DNA from: Sphingomonas sp. 28-63-12
GTDB taxonomy: Bacteria; Pseudomonadota; Alphaproteobacteria; Sphingomonadales; Sphingomonadaceae
Direction: 5' to 3'
NCBI GenBank assembly: GCA_002281535.1
Contig: NCGD01000014.1
Span: 35,927 to 99,926, forward strand
Length of the DNA: 64,000 nt
The notes beneath the pieces were generated by a model. The model made no database searches. It was not told the origin of the DNA and worked only from the letters and a program-made list of their open reading frames with translations. Both the position numbers and the translations under genes were made by a program. How positions within the stretch are numbered: the first letter of the stretch is position 1; the number at the start of each line of letters is the position of its first letter. Of this stretch, positions 18,504-27,806 are shown one piece after another.

Positions 18504-19459
18504 GCCATGCGCCCGCACTGCCGGGCCGTGATGCCATTGTCGCTTCGGCGCAGGAATCGATCGTGCGCGGCTCCAAGAGTTTCGCCGCCGCCAGCCGGCT
18601 GTTTGCGCGAACGACCCGCGAGCGCGCCTGGCTGCTCTATGCCTGGTGCCGGGCATGCGATGACCTCGCCGACGGACAGGATCATGGCCATGGCATGGCC
18701 GTGGTGAGCGATCCCCAAGCCCGGCTCACGCTACTGACTGCGCAGACCGACGCGGCGCTGGCGGGGCATTGGGTTGGCGATCCGGCGTTTGATGCGCTGC
18801 GGATCGTCGCCGCCGAAACCGCCTTGCCGCATGGATTTACCCGCGATCATATTGCCGGCTTTGCGCTCGACGCTGCCGATTGGCGACCGCAAACCGAGGA
18901 TGATCTGCTGCGCTATTGCTATCATGTCGCCGGGGTAGTGGGCTGCATGATGGCGGTGGTGATGGGCGTGGACCCCCATGATGACGCGACGCTTGATCGG
19001 GCTTGCGATCTCGGCATCGCCTTTCAGCTGGCCAATATTGCCCGCGATGTCGGCGAGGATGCGGGAGTCGGCCGCTGCTATCTGCCAGTCGCCTGGCTTG
19101 ACGAGATGCAGATTCCGGTGGGCGCCCTGATGACCGCCGAATACCGGCCGGCGCTGGCGCTGCTGGGACAGCGCTTGGCAGACCGCGCCAGCGCCTATGA
19201 GGCCAGCGCGCGCTTTGGTACGCCGGCGCTAGATTTTCGATCGGCCTGGGCGGTGCTCGCCGCCGCCGGCATCTATGGCGGTATCGGCCGCGAAGTCGCA
19301 CGGCGCGGCGGTCAGGCCTGGGACCGGCGGGTCACCACCTCCGCCGGGGAAAAGATCGGCTGGATCTGGCGGGCGCGCAATGAGGCCGCGCAGCGGGCGC
19401 GGCTCTATCCGCCGGGCCCGCGCGATCCTGCCTTATGGGTACGCCCGCGCCACGCATGA
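18500..19459 (+). CDS. crtB: Phytoene synthase
   Basis: Joins two geranylgeranyl diphosphates head to head to form phytoene, the first committed carotenoid step. GTG start at 18500 inside the LOG-gene stop. The 319-residue protein shows both aspartate-rich substrate motifs: CRACDDLADGQ (about residue 53) and ANIARDVGEDAGVGRCYLP (about residue 180), with the squalene/phytoene-synthase signature YCYHVAGVVG. The last gene of the crtY-crtI-LOG-crtB run. crtE, which would supply its substrate, is not in the window. Confidence 0.95.
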   Translation: MSHAPALPGRDAIVASAQESIVRGSKSFAAASRLFARTTRERAWLLYAWCRACDDLADGQDHGHGMAVVSDPQARLTLLTAQTDAALAGHWVGDPAFDALRIVAAETALPHGFTRDHIAGFALDAADWRPQTEDDLLRYCYHVAGVVGCMMAVVMGVDPHDDATLDRACDLGIAFQLANIARDVGEDAGVGRCYLPVAWLDEMQIPVGALMTAEYRPALALLGQRLADRASAYEASARFGTPALDFRSAWAVLAAAGIYGGIGREVARRGGQAWDRRVTTSAGEKIGWIWRARNEAAQRARLYPPGPRDPALWVRPRHA

Positions 19460-19474
19460 CCGAGCGCGCTATTG

Positions 19475-19717
19475 TCAGCTGGCGGAGCGGGGCGGGTTGC
19501 GGACGGGCGCGCGATCGGCGAGGCGAACCCCCGTCGCGCGGCAGGTCGCGCTGATTTCAGGGAAGGAGAGATCGCCATTGCGCCGCAACGCGGCCGGCAT
19601 GGCGGCCTGGCAGGCCTGAATCGTCGCATAGCGCGGTGCCTCGATCCGGGCTTCGGTGCATTGATCGCTCCCGTCACCGCAGCCCATGATGGCCATCACG
19701 TAGAAAAGTGCGTCCAT
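19475..19717 (-). CDS. Small cysteine-containing protein, probably exported
   Basis: Start at ATG 19717 gives 80 residues (MDALFYVMAIMGCGDGSDQC) after GGGAGACG, a good ribosome binding site; a longer frame upstream is not supported. Four cysteines and YATIQACQAAMPAALRRNGD suggest a small disulfide-stabilised domain of the kind common in sphingomonads; the hydrophobic start could be an uncleaved or weak export signal. It is convergent with crtB (15 bases between stops) and divergent from the ABC exporter. Function unknown. Confidence 0.55.
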   Translation of the reverse strand: MDALFYVMAIMGCGDGSDQCTEARIEAPRYATIQACQAAMPAALRRNGDLSFPEISATCRATGVRLADRAPVRNPPRSAS

Positions 19718-19815
19718 GATCGTCTCCCTTCGGCACCGTAAACTGACAAAAGTGCCGGCTGGTTCCCGCGAGAGACGCTTTCGTTCTGCGCGGCAGCACC
19801 CTACATGCAGAACGA

Positions 19816-21645
19816 ATGCCACCTGATCTTTCATCCGCGACTGACCGTCCCGAGCCCCCGCTGTGGCCGATGCTGCGCCGGTTCCTGCCCTATTTATGGC
19901 CGAAGGATCAGCCGGCCCTGCGGCTGCGGATCGTTATTGCGCTAATGCTGGTGGTCGCATCGAAGCTCGTGCAGGTTTATGGCGCGCCCTTTGCGCTGCA
20001 GGGCGTCGTCAACGACATGGCCGCTGGCGACCGGGGGGCAACAACGCTTATTTTGGCGCTGGTGGTGGGTTATGCCGCCGCACGGTTCGGGTCGGTGTTA
20101 TTCGATAATCTGCGCAATGCGGTGTTCGAGCGCGTCGGGCAGGATGCAACCCGGCGGCTGGCGGCGACAGTGTTCCGGCACCTGCACCAGCTGAGCCTGC
20201 GCTTCCACCTCGAACGCCGCACCGGTGCCGTCACCAAGGTGGTCGAACGCGGCACCAAGAGCATCGATACAATGCTCTATTTCCTGCTGTTCAACATCGC
20301 GCCGACCGTGCTCGAGCTGGGCCTCGTGCTGCAGATTTTCTATTCGAAATTCGGGCTTTGGCTCGTGCTGGGCACAGTGGCGATGGTGGCGGTGTACATC
20401 ACCTTCACCCGCATCGTCACCGATTGGCGCAATGCGCTGCGCGCGCAGATGAACGATCTCGATACCGGCGCTGTCGCGCATGCGGTCGATTCGCTGCTGA
20501 ATTTCGAAACGGTCAAATATTTCGGCGCGGAGGAGCGCGAAGCGACGCGCTATGACGGCGCGATGGCGGCCTATGCGACCGCAGCGGTCCGCAACCAGAA
20601 TTCGCTTGCCTGGTTGAATATCGGCCAGTCGCTGATCACCAACCTGATGATGGCGGGCGGCATGGGGCTGGTCGTGTGGGGCTGGTCGCAGGGCCAGTTC
20701 AACGCCGGTAACGTCGTGCTCGTCTCGACCCTGCTCGCCCAGCTGTTCCGCCCGCTCGACCTGCTCGGCATGGTCTATCGCACGATCCGCCAGGGCGTGA
20801 TCGACATGGCCGCGATGTTCGACCTGATCGATGCGCCGGCCGAAGTGACCGATGTTGCCGATGCGCCCGAGCTTGTGGTCGGCAAGGGGCATGTTCGCTT
20901 CGAAAATGTCGTGTTCGATTATGATCCGGCGCGGCGGATTTTAAAGGGTATCGATCTCGATATTCCGGCCGGGCATACGCTGGCGGTAGTGGGGCCATCA
21001 GGGGCGGGGAAATCGACGCTCGCGCGGCTGATGTACCGGTTTTACGACCTGACCGGTGGGCGGATCACGATCGACGGGCAGGATATATCCGAAGTCACGC
21101 AGACCTCGTTACGCGCGGCGATCGGCATTGTCCCGCAGGATACCGTGCTGTTCAACGACACGATCGGCTATAATATCGGCTATGGCCGTGCTGGCGCGAG
21201 TCAGGCCCAGATCGAGGAGGCCGCACGCGGCGCGCAGATCGCCGATTTCATCGCCCGCCAGCCGGGCCATTATGACGCCCGCGTCGGCGAACGCGGGCTG
21301 AAGCTGTCGGGCGGCGAGAAACAGCGTGTGGCAATCGCCCGCACCCTGCTCAAGAACCCGCCGATCCTGATCCTCGACGAGGCGACCAGCGCGCTCGACA
21401 GCCGCACCGAAAGCGACATTCAGGATACCCTGGAGGCAATCGGCAAGGGACGCACCACAATCGTCATCGCGCATCGCCTGTCGACCGTCGTCAATGCCGA
21501 CGAGATCGTCGTGCTGGAGGCGGGCGAGATCGTCGAGCGCGGATCGCATCAGGCGCTGTTGCGCAAGAACGGCCTCTATGCCGATATGTGGAATCGCCAG
21601 GCGCAGGAACGCGCCGAGGAAGAGGGCGCGCTGGCGGCGGAATAA
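19816..21645 (+). CDS. ABC exporter of the Atm1/HMT type (fused membrane and ATPase domains)
   Basis: A 609-residue half-transporter: six membrane helices in residues about 20-330 (LPYLWPKDQPALRLRIVIAL, VVASKLVQVYGAPFALQGVV), then an ATPase with Walker A VGPSGAGKSTLARLMYRF, signature LSGGEKQRVAIARTLL and Walker B ILILDEATSALDS. The sequence at the membrane entrance is that of the mitochondrial Atm1/bacterial NaAtm1 group, which exports glutathione-linked sulfur or metal compounds from the cytoplasm. Works as a homodimer in the inner membrane. Its stop codon directly abuts the stop of the convergent A+T-rich gene, with no spacer. Confidence 0.92.
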   Translation: MPPDLSSATDRPEPPLWPMLRRFLPYLWPKDQPALRLRIVIALMLVVASKLVQVYGAPFALQGVVNDMAAGDRGATTLILALVVGYAAARFGSVLFDNLRNAVFERVGQDATRRLAATVFRHLHQLSLRFHLERRTGAVTKVVERGTKSIDTMLYFLLFNIAPTVLELGLVLQIFYSKFGLWLVLGTVAMVAVYITFTRIVTDWRNALRAQMNDLDTGAVAHAVDSLLNFETVKYFGAEEREATRYDGAMAAYATAAVRNQNSLAWLNIGQSLITNLMMAGGMGLVVWGWSQGQFNAGNVVLVSTLLAQLFRPLDLLGMVYRTIRQGVIDMAAMFDLIDAPAEVTDVADAPELVVGKGHVRFENVVFDYDPARRILKGIDLDIPAGHTLAVVGPSGAGKSTLARLMYRFYDLTGGRITIDGQDISEVTQTSLRAAIGIVPQDTVLFNDTIGYNIGYGRAGASQAQIEEAARGAQIADFIARQPGHYDARVGERGLKLSGGEKQRVAIARTLLKNPPILILDEATSALDSRTESDIQDTLEAIGKGRTTIVIAHRLSTVVNADEIVVLEAGEIVERGSHQALLRKNGLYADMWNRQAQERAEEEGALAAE

Positions 21646-22305
21646 TTAACCAATAAATTGCAATATTATAAATTTTATTCCAAATAAAACGGGTGGAGAA
21701 ATAAACAAGCAACACCAAACTAGCCATGCAAAAGTTGGCAAATGACTTGCAAATTTACTTCCTTCCATTGCCTGCTGACGACTATCGCCGCCCATTAAAT
21801 CGGGAAACCGTCGACGGATTTCAATTGGAACTGTCCTCTCCCAAATTAATGCCGTAACATCTTGAGAGTAAATCGCAGCGTCTATCGAATTTCGGGCGGC
21901 TGCCGACGTTACAGTCCCAATGGAGCTCAAACAAATCCAACCAACTACATACTGACTTATCTTCATGTCAAATTTAAGATTGTCCGACAAAATAGACTCA
22001 GCGATTAACACACCACTTTTACTTATAATATAACCAATTGCTGCACCAATTATAGTTTGAAGTGCTATAAACCACGTTGTCCTATGATTTATCAACTCAT
22101 TTTCGTGACGAATATAATCGATGAATATTCTAAAATAAAAATCATAATTTAATGTCGGATGTCCGTCAGGTATTTCCAATGTTCGAACATCACAATCAAT
22201 TCTCTCAGATCTTGGGCCTCTGGGACGCGATATTCCAGATATGATTTTAAAATCACGCCAACCATTTCGAAATTTCTGAAAAATTTGCATATTTTTCAAA
22301 TTCAT
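21646..22305 (-). CDS. A+T-rich small membrane protein of unknown function
   Basis: A 219-residue protein with about three or four hydrophobic spans: WFIALQTIIGAAIGYIISKS, SQYVVGWICLSSIGTVTSAA and the C-terminal LPTFAWLVWCCLFISPPVLF. The segment DYIRHENELINHRTTWFIAL, an acidic-Asn-His-Arg patch just before the first span, recurs in small bacterial membrane proteins of the RipA-like kind, but I do not assign a family. Codon use is strikingly A+T-rich against its neighbours and the coding end abuts the ABC gene with zero spacing, so it looks like a recently acquired single gene. Confidence 0.65.
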   Translation of the reverse strand: MNLKNMQIFQKFRNGWRDFKIISGISRPRGPRSERIDCDVRTLEIPDGHPTLNYDFYFRIFIDYIRHENELINHRTTWFIALQTIIGAAIGYIISKSGVLIAESILSDNLKFDMKISQYVVGWICLSSIGTVTSAAARNSIDAAIYSQDVTALIWERTVPIEIRRRFPDLMGGDSRQQAMEGSKFASHLPTFAWLVWCCLFISPPVLFGIKFIILQFIG

Positions 22306-22384
22306 AGCTCATCTACCGGACATTTCAGGCATTGTTGTTACAAGATGAAATATCGCCCTGTAAAGCTAGGCCAATCTATTTAAA

Positions 22385-23290
22385 CTATACGCATGCCATT
22401 CTAATAAGATGTACCTTCTTATCAAACGTGATCGACGAGCAACGATCGAGCTGATCGCGGCCAATGATCAGCACGTCGCGGCGATTGCCCCCTTTAGCGG
22501 TGACGACGATTTCTTCGGGATCGGCATCAGCGTCGGGGATGCCGGCGACCGAGCCATTGTCACCGGTACGCACCAGCAGCCGATCAATCGCCAGCGGGCC
22601 GACCGACAGCGGCCGCGCGAGCCGCATCGCCCGCACTGGACGCTGGATGCCAAACGCCACCTCCGCCCGATCGGCGACACCATAGAATTGGCCGCCAAAA
22701 CTCTCGGCAAGCGTCGCGCCGGCGCCGGCGGTGGCCAGCGTCTGGCGATGCTGGGGATCGAACAACACGATCAGCGAGCGCTTGCCGATCGCGACCCGAC
22801 CATAGCTGGGACGGAACATCGCCTGATCGAGCGGCAGCGCCACGGTGCGTTCGCCGGGTTGCGGTGCGCGCAGCTCGAACCGGACCACATCGACCGGCAA
22901 GCCGCCCGGCCCGACCGCTGCATCGGCGCCGGCCGACCAGGGCCGATCGAACCACACCACGCGGCGGCGAAAGCTGGCCTTGCTCACTTCCAGCCGGGTG
23001 ACGCTGCTTTGGCCGCCAACCTTGACGGGCCCGACCTTGACAGCAAAGCCGAACAAGCCGCCACGCAACCCGATGCGCTGCGCAAAATCGGGATTGAGGG
23101 TGGGGGCGGCCGGTGCCCAGGGGCTGATCCGCAGCCGTGCAGGCTGGCCACCAATCACCGCCGCGACCACGCCGTCTCCGCGCACGACATAATCAAGTGC
23201 CGCAGGCGCTGCGCTGATCGCCGCGCTGGCAGTGCCAGCCGCCAGCAGCAGGAGAAGCGACTTTGCCGGAAGACCTGCGGTGCGCGACAT
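22385..23290 (-). CDS. Exported retropepsin-fold-like protein lacking the DTG motif
   Basis: ATG 23290 gives MSRTAGLPAKSLLLLLAAGTA, a standard signal peptide; an in-frame ATG at 23338 is less likely. After it, a pattern GDGVVAAVIGGQPARLRISP then LNPDFAQRIGL is that of retropepsin-like domains, in which the strand 'GQPARLRxDTG' carries the catalytic aspartate. Here that position reads ISPW, with no Asp-Thr-Gly. A second half (GKRSLIVLFDP, LATAGAGATLAESFGG) may be the partner lobe. The protein of about 301 residues may therefore be a non-catalytic relative. Family call tentative. Confidence 0.5.
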   Translation of the reverse strand: MSRTAGLPAKSLLLLLAAGTASAAISAAPAALDYVVRGDGVVAAVIGGQPARLRISPWAPAAPTLNPDFAQRIGLRGGLFGFAVKVGPVKVGGQSSVTRLEVSKASFRRRVVWFDRPWSAGADAAVGPGGLPVDVVRFELRAPQPGERTVALPLDQAMFRPSYGRVAIGKRSLIVLFDPQHRQTLATAGAGATLAESFGGQFYGVADRAEVAFGIQRPVRAMRLARPLSVGPLAIDRLLVRTGDNGSVAGIPDADADPEEIVVTAKGGNRRDVLIIGRDQLDRCSSITFDKKVHLIRMACV

Positions 23291-23369
23291 CGATTCGAAA
23301 CTCCATTGTTCGCCCCGGCGGCAGACTGGCCATAACATCTTGGCGTGGTAGCGAAATCAAGGCGGACCG

Positions 23370-24188
23370 TCAGCCCGGCGAGGCCGCCGATCCTGCCAGC
23401 AAGCCACCATCGATATCGAATTCGCTCCCCGTCACATAGGTCGCCTCGTCAGAAGCCAGAAACACGGCCATCGCCGCGACTTCCTGCGGCATGCCGAAGC
23501 GCCTGAGCGGCGTGTCCCTGGTGAGGGCTGCCATCCGATCGGCACGGTCCAGCCCCTCGCCCAGCATCGGCTCCCAGATGCCCGTCAGGATCGCGGCCGG
23601 GTGAATCGAGTTGCAGCGGATCGTCATCCCCTGCTGCGCGCACCAGAGCGCCACCGACTTGCTGTGATTGCGGATCGCCGCCTTGGACGAGGCATAGGCG
23701 GCCGCGCCCGGAATGCCGACCAGCCCCGAGCGCGATGACATGTTGATGATCGCGCCGGTTCTGTGGGCGCGCATCGTCCTGATGGCATAGCGGCACCCCA
23801 GAAACGTGCCGTCAAGATTGACGCGGTGAACCCGGTGCCATTCGGCGAGCGAGGCATGTTCGGGATCGTGCGGCCCGGCGCCGGCCTCAAACCCCGTGAT
23901 GCCGGCATTGTTGACGAGGATGTCGAGCTGACCGTCACGGCGGAGCAATGCCGCCATGACGTCTTCCCAATTACCCTCCTCGCCGACATCGAGCGGCGCG
24001 AAACGCGTGTTGCCGCCAATATCATTGGCCAGCTCGGCGCCGGCCTCGGCATCGATATCGGTGATCCACACCGTTGCGCCCTCCGCCACGAACGCCCGCA
24101 CGATCGCCGCGCCGATTCCGCGCGCCGCGCCGGTGACGAGCGCGACCTTGCCGTGGAGACGGCCGGGGCGAGCAATATTGTCGGTCAT
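23370..24188 (-). CDS. Short-chain dehydrogenase/reductase
   Basis: A 272-residue classical SDR: cofactor loop [16 protein letters not shown], the NNAG strand ([12 protein letters not shown]), catalytic Ser in [11 protein letters not shown], and YASSK (Tyr-x3-Lys). The acidic residue after the second strand (TDIDAE) favours NAD+. Near the C-terminus GSEFDIDGG is the family's usual closing motif. Substrate cannot be read from sequence. It is divergent from recQ with 50 bases between starts. No neighbouring pathway genes explain it. Confidence 0.9.
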   Translation of the reverse strand: MTDNIARPGRLHGKVALVTGAARGIGAAIVRAFVAEGATVWITDIDAEAGAELANDIGGNTRFAPLDVGEEGNWEDVMAALLRRDGQLDILVNNAGITGFEAGAGPHDPEHASLAEWHRVHRVNLDGTFLGCRYAIRTMRAHRTGAIINMSSRSGLVGIPGAAAYASSKAAIRNHSKSVALWCAQQGMTIRCNSIHPAAILTGIWEPMLGEGLDRADRMAALTRDTPLRRFGMPQEVAAMAVFLASDEATYVTGSEFDIDGGLLAGSAASPG

Positions 24189-24238
24189 ATCGGATGGTCC
24201 CTTGCGGTAATGGGCGCTTCGCCGGTAGCGCTCCGGTT

Positions 24239-26002
24239 ATGCCCTCAACGCTCGACACGCTACAACAGACCTTTGGCTTCCCGGCATTTCGCGGGGTGCA
24301 GGGCGATGTCGTCGCGCGGGTGATGGCCGGTGAGAACACGCTGGCCGTCATGCCGACCGGCGCCGGCAAGTCGTTATGCTATCAGCTGCCCGCGGTGGTG
24401 CTCGACGGGACCTGTGTTGTCGTGAGCCCGCTGATCGCGCTGATGCACGATCAGCTCCGCGCCGCCGACGCGATCGGCATCCGGGCGGCCACCCTGACCT
24501 CAGTCGATACCAACCAGGCCGAGACGATCGCCCGGTTCCGGCGCGGCGCGCTCGACCTGCTCTATGTCGCACCCGAGCGCGCCTCGAACGAATCGTTCCG
24601 CAACCTGCTGCGCCAGTCACCACTGGCGCTGTTCGCGATCGACGAGGCGCATTGCGTGAGCGAATGGGGGCATGATTTCCGCCCCGATTACCGGTTGCTG
24701 CGGCCCCTGCTCGATGAATTCGGCGATATCCCCCGGCTCGCGCTGACCGCGACCGCCGACGCGCATACCCGCGCCGACATCCTTGAACAGCTCGGCATCC
24801 CCCGAGACGGTCTGATCATCGCCGGGTTCGACCGGCCCAATATTCGCTATATGATCTCCCCGCGTGACAACACCGCGCGCCAGATCACCCAAGTAATCCG
24901 CGAAACCCCGGGACCCGGTATCGTCTATGCCCAGACCCGCGCCGCGACCGAGCGGCTTGCCGAGCAGCTGGCGAGCACCGGACGGCCGACGCGTGCCTAT
25001 CATGCCGGCCTCGATCCCGCCGTGCGCGCGCGCAATCAGGCGGCATTCGTCGGTTCCGAAGACATGGTGATCTGTGCGACGATCGCGTTCGGCATGGGGA
25101 TCGATAAGCCCGATGTCCGCTTTGTAGCGCATGCCGGGCTGCCCAAATCGATCGAGGCCTATTATCAGGAGACCGGCCGCGCCGGACGTGATGGCGACCC
25201 CTCGGTCGCGCATCTGTTCTGGGGCGCGGAGGATTTCGCGCGGGCCCAGCAGCGCATCGCCGAAGTCGAGCCGGAGCGCCAGGCGACGGCGCGCGCGCAG
25301 TTGCAGGCGCTGTCAGGGTTGGTCGAAACCGGGACTTGCCGCCGCGCCCTGCTGTTGCGCCATTTCGGCGAGGACCCGCCCATCGAATGCGGCAATTGCG
25401 ACAATTGCCTTACCAAGCCAGCGCTGATCGACGCCACCGAACTCGCGCGCAAGTTTCTGTCGGCGGTGTATCGCACCGGGCAGAGCTTTGGCGTCGGGCA
25501 TCTCGAAAAGGTGCTGACCGGGGCGACCGACGAACGCGTCGAGAAGCTGGGACATGACCGGCTGAGCGTATTCGGCATTGTCTCCGCGACCGAAGCGGCG
25601 TTGTTGCGCCCGCTGTCGCGCGCGCTGCAGGCACGCGGGCTGCTGACGACCACCGAGCATGGCGGGCTGAGCCTGGGCGGCGACGCGCGGGCGGTGCTGA
25701 AGGGTGAGGCGGCGGTGCAAATCGTTGCCCCGGCGATCAAGAAACCGGGCGGGCGCCGCCGCGCCGCGATCGCCGACATGCCCAATGATCCGCTGTTCGA
25801 GGCGCTGCGTACCAGACGCCGCGAACTTGCCGCCGATGCCAAGGTGCCGCCCTATGTGATCTTCCATGACTCGGTCCTGCGCGAAATGGCGGCACTCAAG
25901 CCGGCAAGCCGAACCGCGTTGGCGCAGATCACGGGGATTGGCGCGCGCAAGATGGAGGCTTACGGTGATTCCTTTCTGGCCGTGATCCGGGAGTCAGCAT
26001 GA
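24239..26002 (+). CDS. recQ: ATP-dependent DNA helicase RecQ
   Basis: Start at ATG 24239 (MPSTLDTLQQTFGF). The 587-residue protein has motif I MPTGAGKSLCYQLPA, DEAH box IDEAHCVSEWGHDFRPDY, motif III ALTATAD, motif VI YYQETGRAGRDG, the zinc-binding cysteines CRRALLLRHFG...CGNCDNC, a winged-helix RQC domain and a C-terminal HRDC domain (PPYVIFHDSVLREMAALKP). It unwinds forks and recombination intermediates 3' to 5'. Its stop overlaps the next gene's start by four bases, so the small downstream genes share its message. Confidence 0.97.
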   Translation: MPSTLDTLQQTFGFPAFRGVQGDVVARVMAGENTLAVMPTGAGKSLCYQLPAVVLDGTCVVVSPLIALMHDQLRAADAIGIRAATLTSVDTNQAETIARFRRGALDLLYVAPERASNESFRNLLRQSPLALFAIDEAHCVSEWGHDFRPDYRLLRPLLDEFGDIPRLALTATADAHTRADILEQLGIPRDGLIIAGFDRPNIRYMISPRDNTARQITQVIRETPGPGIVYAQTRAATERLAEQLASTGRPTRAYHAGLDPAVRARNQAAFVGSEDMVICATIAFGMGIDKPDVRFVAHAGLPKSIEAYYQETGRAGRDGDPSVAHLFWGAEDFARAQQRIAEVEPERQATARAQLQALSGLVETGTCRRALLLRHFGEDPPIECGNCDNCLTKPALIDATELARKFLSAVYRTGQSFGVGHLEKVLTGATDERVEKLGHDRLSVFGIVSATEAALLRPLSRALQARGLLTTTEHGGLSLGGDARAVLKGEAAVQIVAPAIKKPGGRRRAAIADMPNDPLFEALRTRRRELAADAKVPPYVIFHDSVLREMAALKPASRTALAQITGIGARKMEAYGDSFLAVIRESA

Positions 26003-26424
26003 TCCGCCCTATCGACGATATAATTTCGGTCTCGCCGCAAATCACCCCTGCCGATGTGACGGAGATCGCGCGCGCGGGCTTCACGATGATCGTCAATAAT
26101 CGCCCCGATGACGAAGAATTGGGCCAGCCCGAAGGCGATGCGATCCGCACCGTCGCCGAGACGTTGGGGCTGAAATATGTGGCGATCCCGATCACTCATG
26201 CCGGATTCTCACACCCCCAACTCGATGCGATGGCGACGGCGCTGGCCGAGGCCAATGGCCCCGTGCTTGCTTATTGCCGGTCGGGCACGCGATCCTGCAA
26301 TCTCTGGGCGCTGGCCATGGCCAAAAGTGGCGCAGCGCCCGATTTGCTGAGCGAGAAGGCCGCAAAGGCCGGCTATGACCTGTCGGGCATTCGCCCGATG
26401 CTCGACGCTCTCGCCGGGGCATGA
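25999..26424 (+). CDS. TIGR01244-type phosphatase/sulfurtransferase-like protein
   Basis: A 141-residue protein with a dual-specificity-phosphatase-like fold: ISVSPQITPADVTEIARAGF, VNNRPDDEELGQP, and the P-loop LAYCRSGTRSCNLWAL containing the Cys-x5-Arg active site. The same domain is found fused to beta-lactamase-fold hydrolases (BlhL type) and linked to sulfide metabolism. It overlaps recQ by ATGA and is followed by a small membrane-anchored protein. Substrate unknown. Confidence 0.85.
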   Translation: MIRPIDDIISVSPQITPADVTEIARAGFTMIVNNRPDDEELGQPEGDAIRTVAETLGLKYVAIPITHAGFSHPQLDAMATALAEANGPVLAYCRSGTRSCNLWALAMAKSGAAPDLLSEKAAKAGYDLSGIRPMLDALAGA

Positions 26425-26431
26425 GCGGCCG

Positions 26432-26821
26432 ATGAGCCTGACCCAGCTGGTCATCTCGATCGTCGGCGTGCTCGGACTCGCGCTCGTCGCCCGCTGGCTG
26501 CGGCTCGGCGAGAGCCGGATCGCGACGCCCGACGATGCTTGCCGGATTGCCGAGGAAATGCTGGCGGGCTTCGAGGCACGCCGCGCGATCGTCAGCAAGG
26601 ATGGCAACGCCGCGCTGGTTGCGGGCAATGGCACGGTGGCCGTGCTGAAGCGCCACGGCGCCAAGGTCGCCGCCCGCCGGCTGGTGCCGCCGCTGGTGAT
26701 CCGTGACGCGGTGGAAGGCGCCACTATCGAAACCGGCGAAAGGCTGTTCGGCAGTGTCACCCTGATCAACGTGTTCCCGGATGACGCGCGGGCACTGGCA
26801 GCGCCACTGACACTGGTGTAA
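26432..26821 (+). CDS. Small membrane-anchored hypothetical protein
   Basis: From ATG 26432, 129 residues: one N-terminal membrane segment (LTQLVISIVGVLGLALVARWL), then a soluble domain (ATPDDACRIAEEMLAGFEARR, ALVAGNGTVAVLKRHGAKVAARRL) whose strand pattern is conserved in sphingomonads but has no known function to my knowledge. Lies 7 bases after the phosphatase-like gene and 10 bases before the sterol desaturase-family gene, so it belongs to the recQ-led run. Confidence 0.65.
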   Translation: MSLTQLVISIVGVLGLALVARWLRLGESRIATPDDACRIAEEMLAGFEARRAIVSKDGNAALVAGNGTVAVLKRHGAKVAARRLVPPLVIRDAVEGATIETGERLFGSVTLINVFPDDARALAAPLTLV

Positions 26822-26831
26822 GCAAGTCGCC

Positions 26832-27806
26832 ATGCACCTGCCCGACCCCGTCCAATATGCCGTCCCCGCCTTCATCCTGCTGGTGCTGGCCGAGATGCTG
26901 GTCGCCTGGGCGCGCGACAAGAGCCGCTATGAACCCAGGGACACGCTGACCTCGCTGTCGCTGGGGCTGGGTAGCACCGTCGCCGGGGTAATCGTCGGCG
27001 GCACTGCCTATGCGATTGCCAGCTGGGCGTGGCAGTTCCGGCTCTTCGACATTGGCTGGCAATGGTATTGGTTCGTTATCGCCTTTGTGATCGACGATCT
27101 GGCCTATTATGCGTTTCATCGATCGGCACACCGGGTGCGCTGGTTCTGGGCGAGCCATGTCATCCACCATTCGAGCCAGCATTATAATCTGTCCACAGCG
27201 CTCAGGCAGACCTGGACAGGGTTTTTCTCGCTAAGCTTCCTGTTCCGCTTGCCGCTGGCGCTGATCGGCTTTCACCCGGCGATGCTGCTGTTTGTCGGCG
27301 GCATCAATTTGATCTACCAGTTCTGGATCCATACCGAGGTGATCGACCGGATGCCGCGCTGGTTTGAGGCCGTGATGAATACGCCGTCGCATCACCGCGC
27401 GCACCACGCGACCAACCCACGGTATCTCGACAGCAATTATGCCGGCGTGTTCATCATCTGGGACAAGATGTTTGGCAGCTTCGTCGCCGAACGCGACGAC
27501 GATCGCCCACGTTACGGCATCGTCAGGCAGCTCGGCAGTTTCAACCTGTTCTGGGCGGCGTTCCATGAATGGATCGGCATCGCGAAAGATGTGTGGGCAG
27601 CGCCCGGCCTGCGTGCCAAGATCGGTTATATCGCGATGCCGCCGGGCTGGAGCCATGACGGTAGCCGTGAAACGTCCGAATCGATCAAGCAACAGTGGCG
27701 CAATCAGGCAGCGAGCCGGCAGAAGCTAGGGGAAGAGACTTGGAAGAAGCCGATATCGTCGTCGTCGGGGGTGGATCAGGCGGGAGCGCCGTCGCCAGCC
27801 GGCTGA
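26832..27806 (+). CDS. Sterol desaturase/fatty-acid hydroxylase superfamily protein
   Basis: A 324-residue membrane protein with the histidine clusters of di-iron hydroxylases: FHRSAHRVRWFWASHVIHHSSQHYN and HHRAHHATNPRYLDSNY, plus the closing YAGVFIIWDKMFGSF. Different from the copy beside crtY in length and sequence. The last 30 residues after PPGWSHDGS are low complexity and overlap the GMC oxidoreductase gene by up to 67 bases, so the functional end may be earlier. Possible substrates are membrane lipids or terpenoids; the adjacent FAD alcohol oxidoreductase could act on the hydroxylated product, which is an inference. Confidence 0.85.
   Translation: MHLPDPVQYAVPAFILLVLAEMLVAWARDKSRYEPRDTLTSLSLGLGSTVAGVIVGGTAYAIASWAWQFRLFDIGWQWYWFVIAFVIDDLAYYAFHRSAHRVRWFWASHVIHHSSQHYNLSTALRQTWTGFFSLSFLFRLPLALIGFHPAMLLFVGGINLIYQFWIHTEVIDRMPRWFEAVMNTPSHHRAHHATNPRYLDSNYAGVFIIWDKMFGSFVAERDDDRPRYGIVRQLGSFNLFWAAFHEWIGIAKDVWAAPGLRAKIGYIAMPPGWSHDGSRETSESIKQQWRNQAASRQKLGEETWKKPISSSSGVDQAGAPSPAG

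Noticed and set aside
22409-23335. 308-codon plus-strand frame opposite the retropepsin-like gene
   Set aside because: Antisense shadow: rich in His, Arg and Gln with no start context or recognisable motif.
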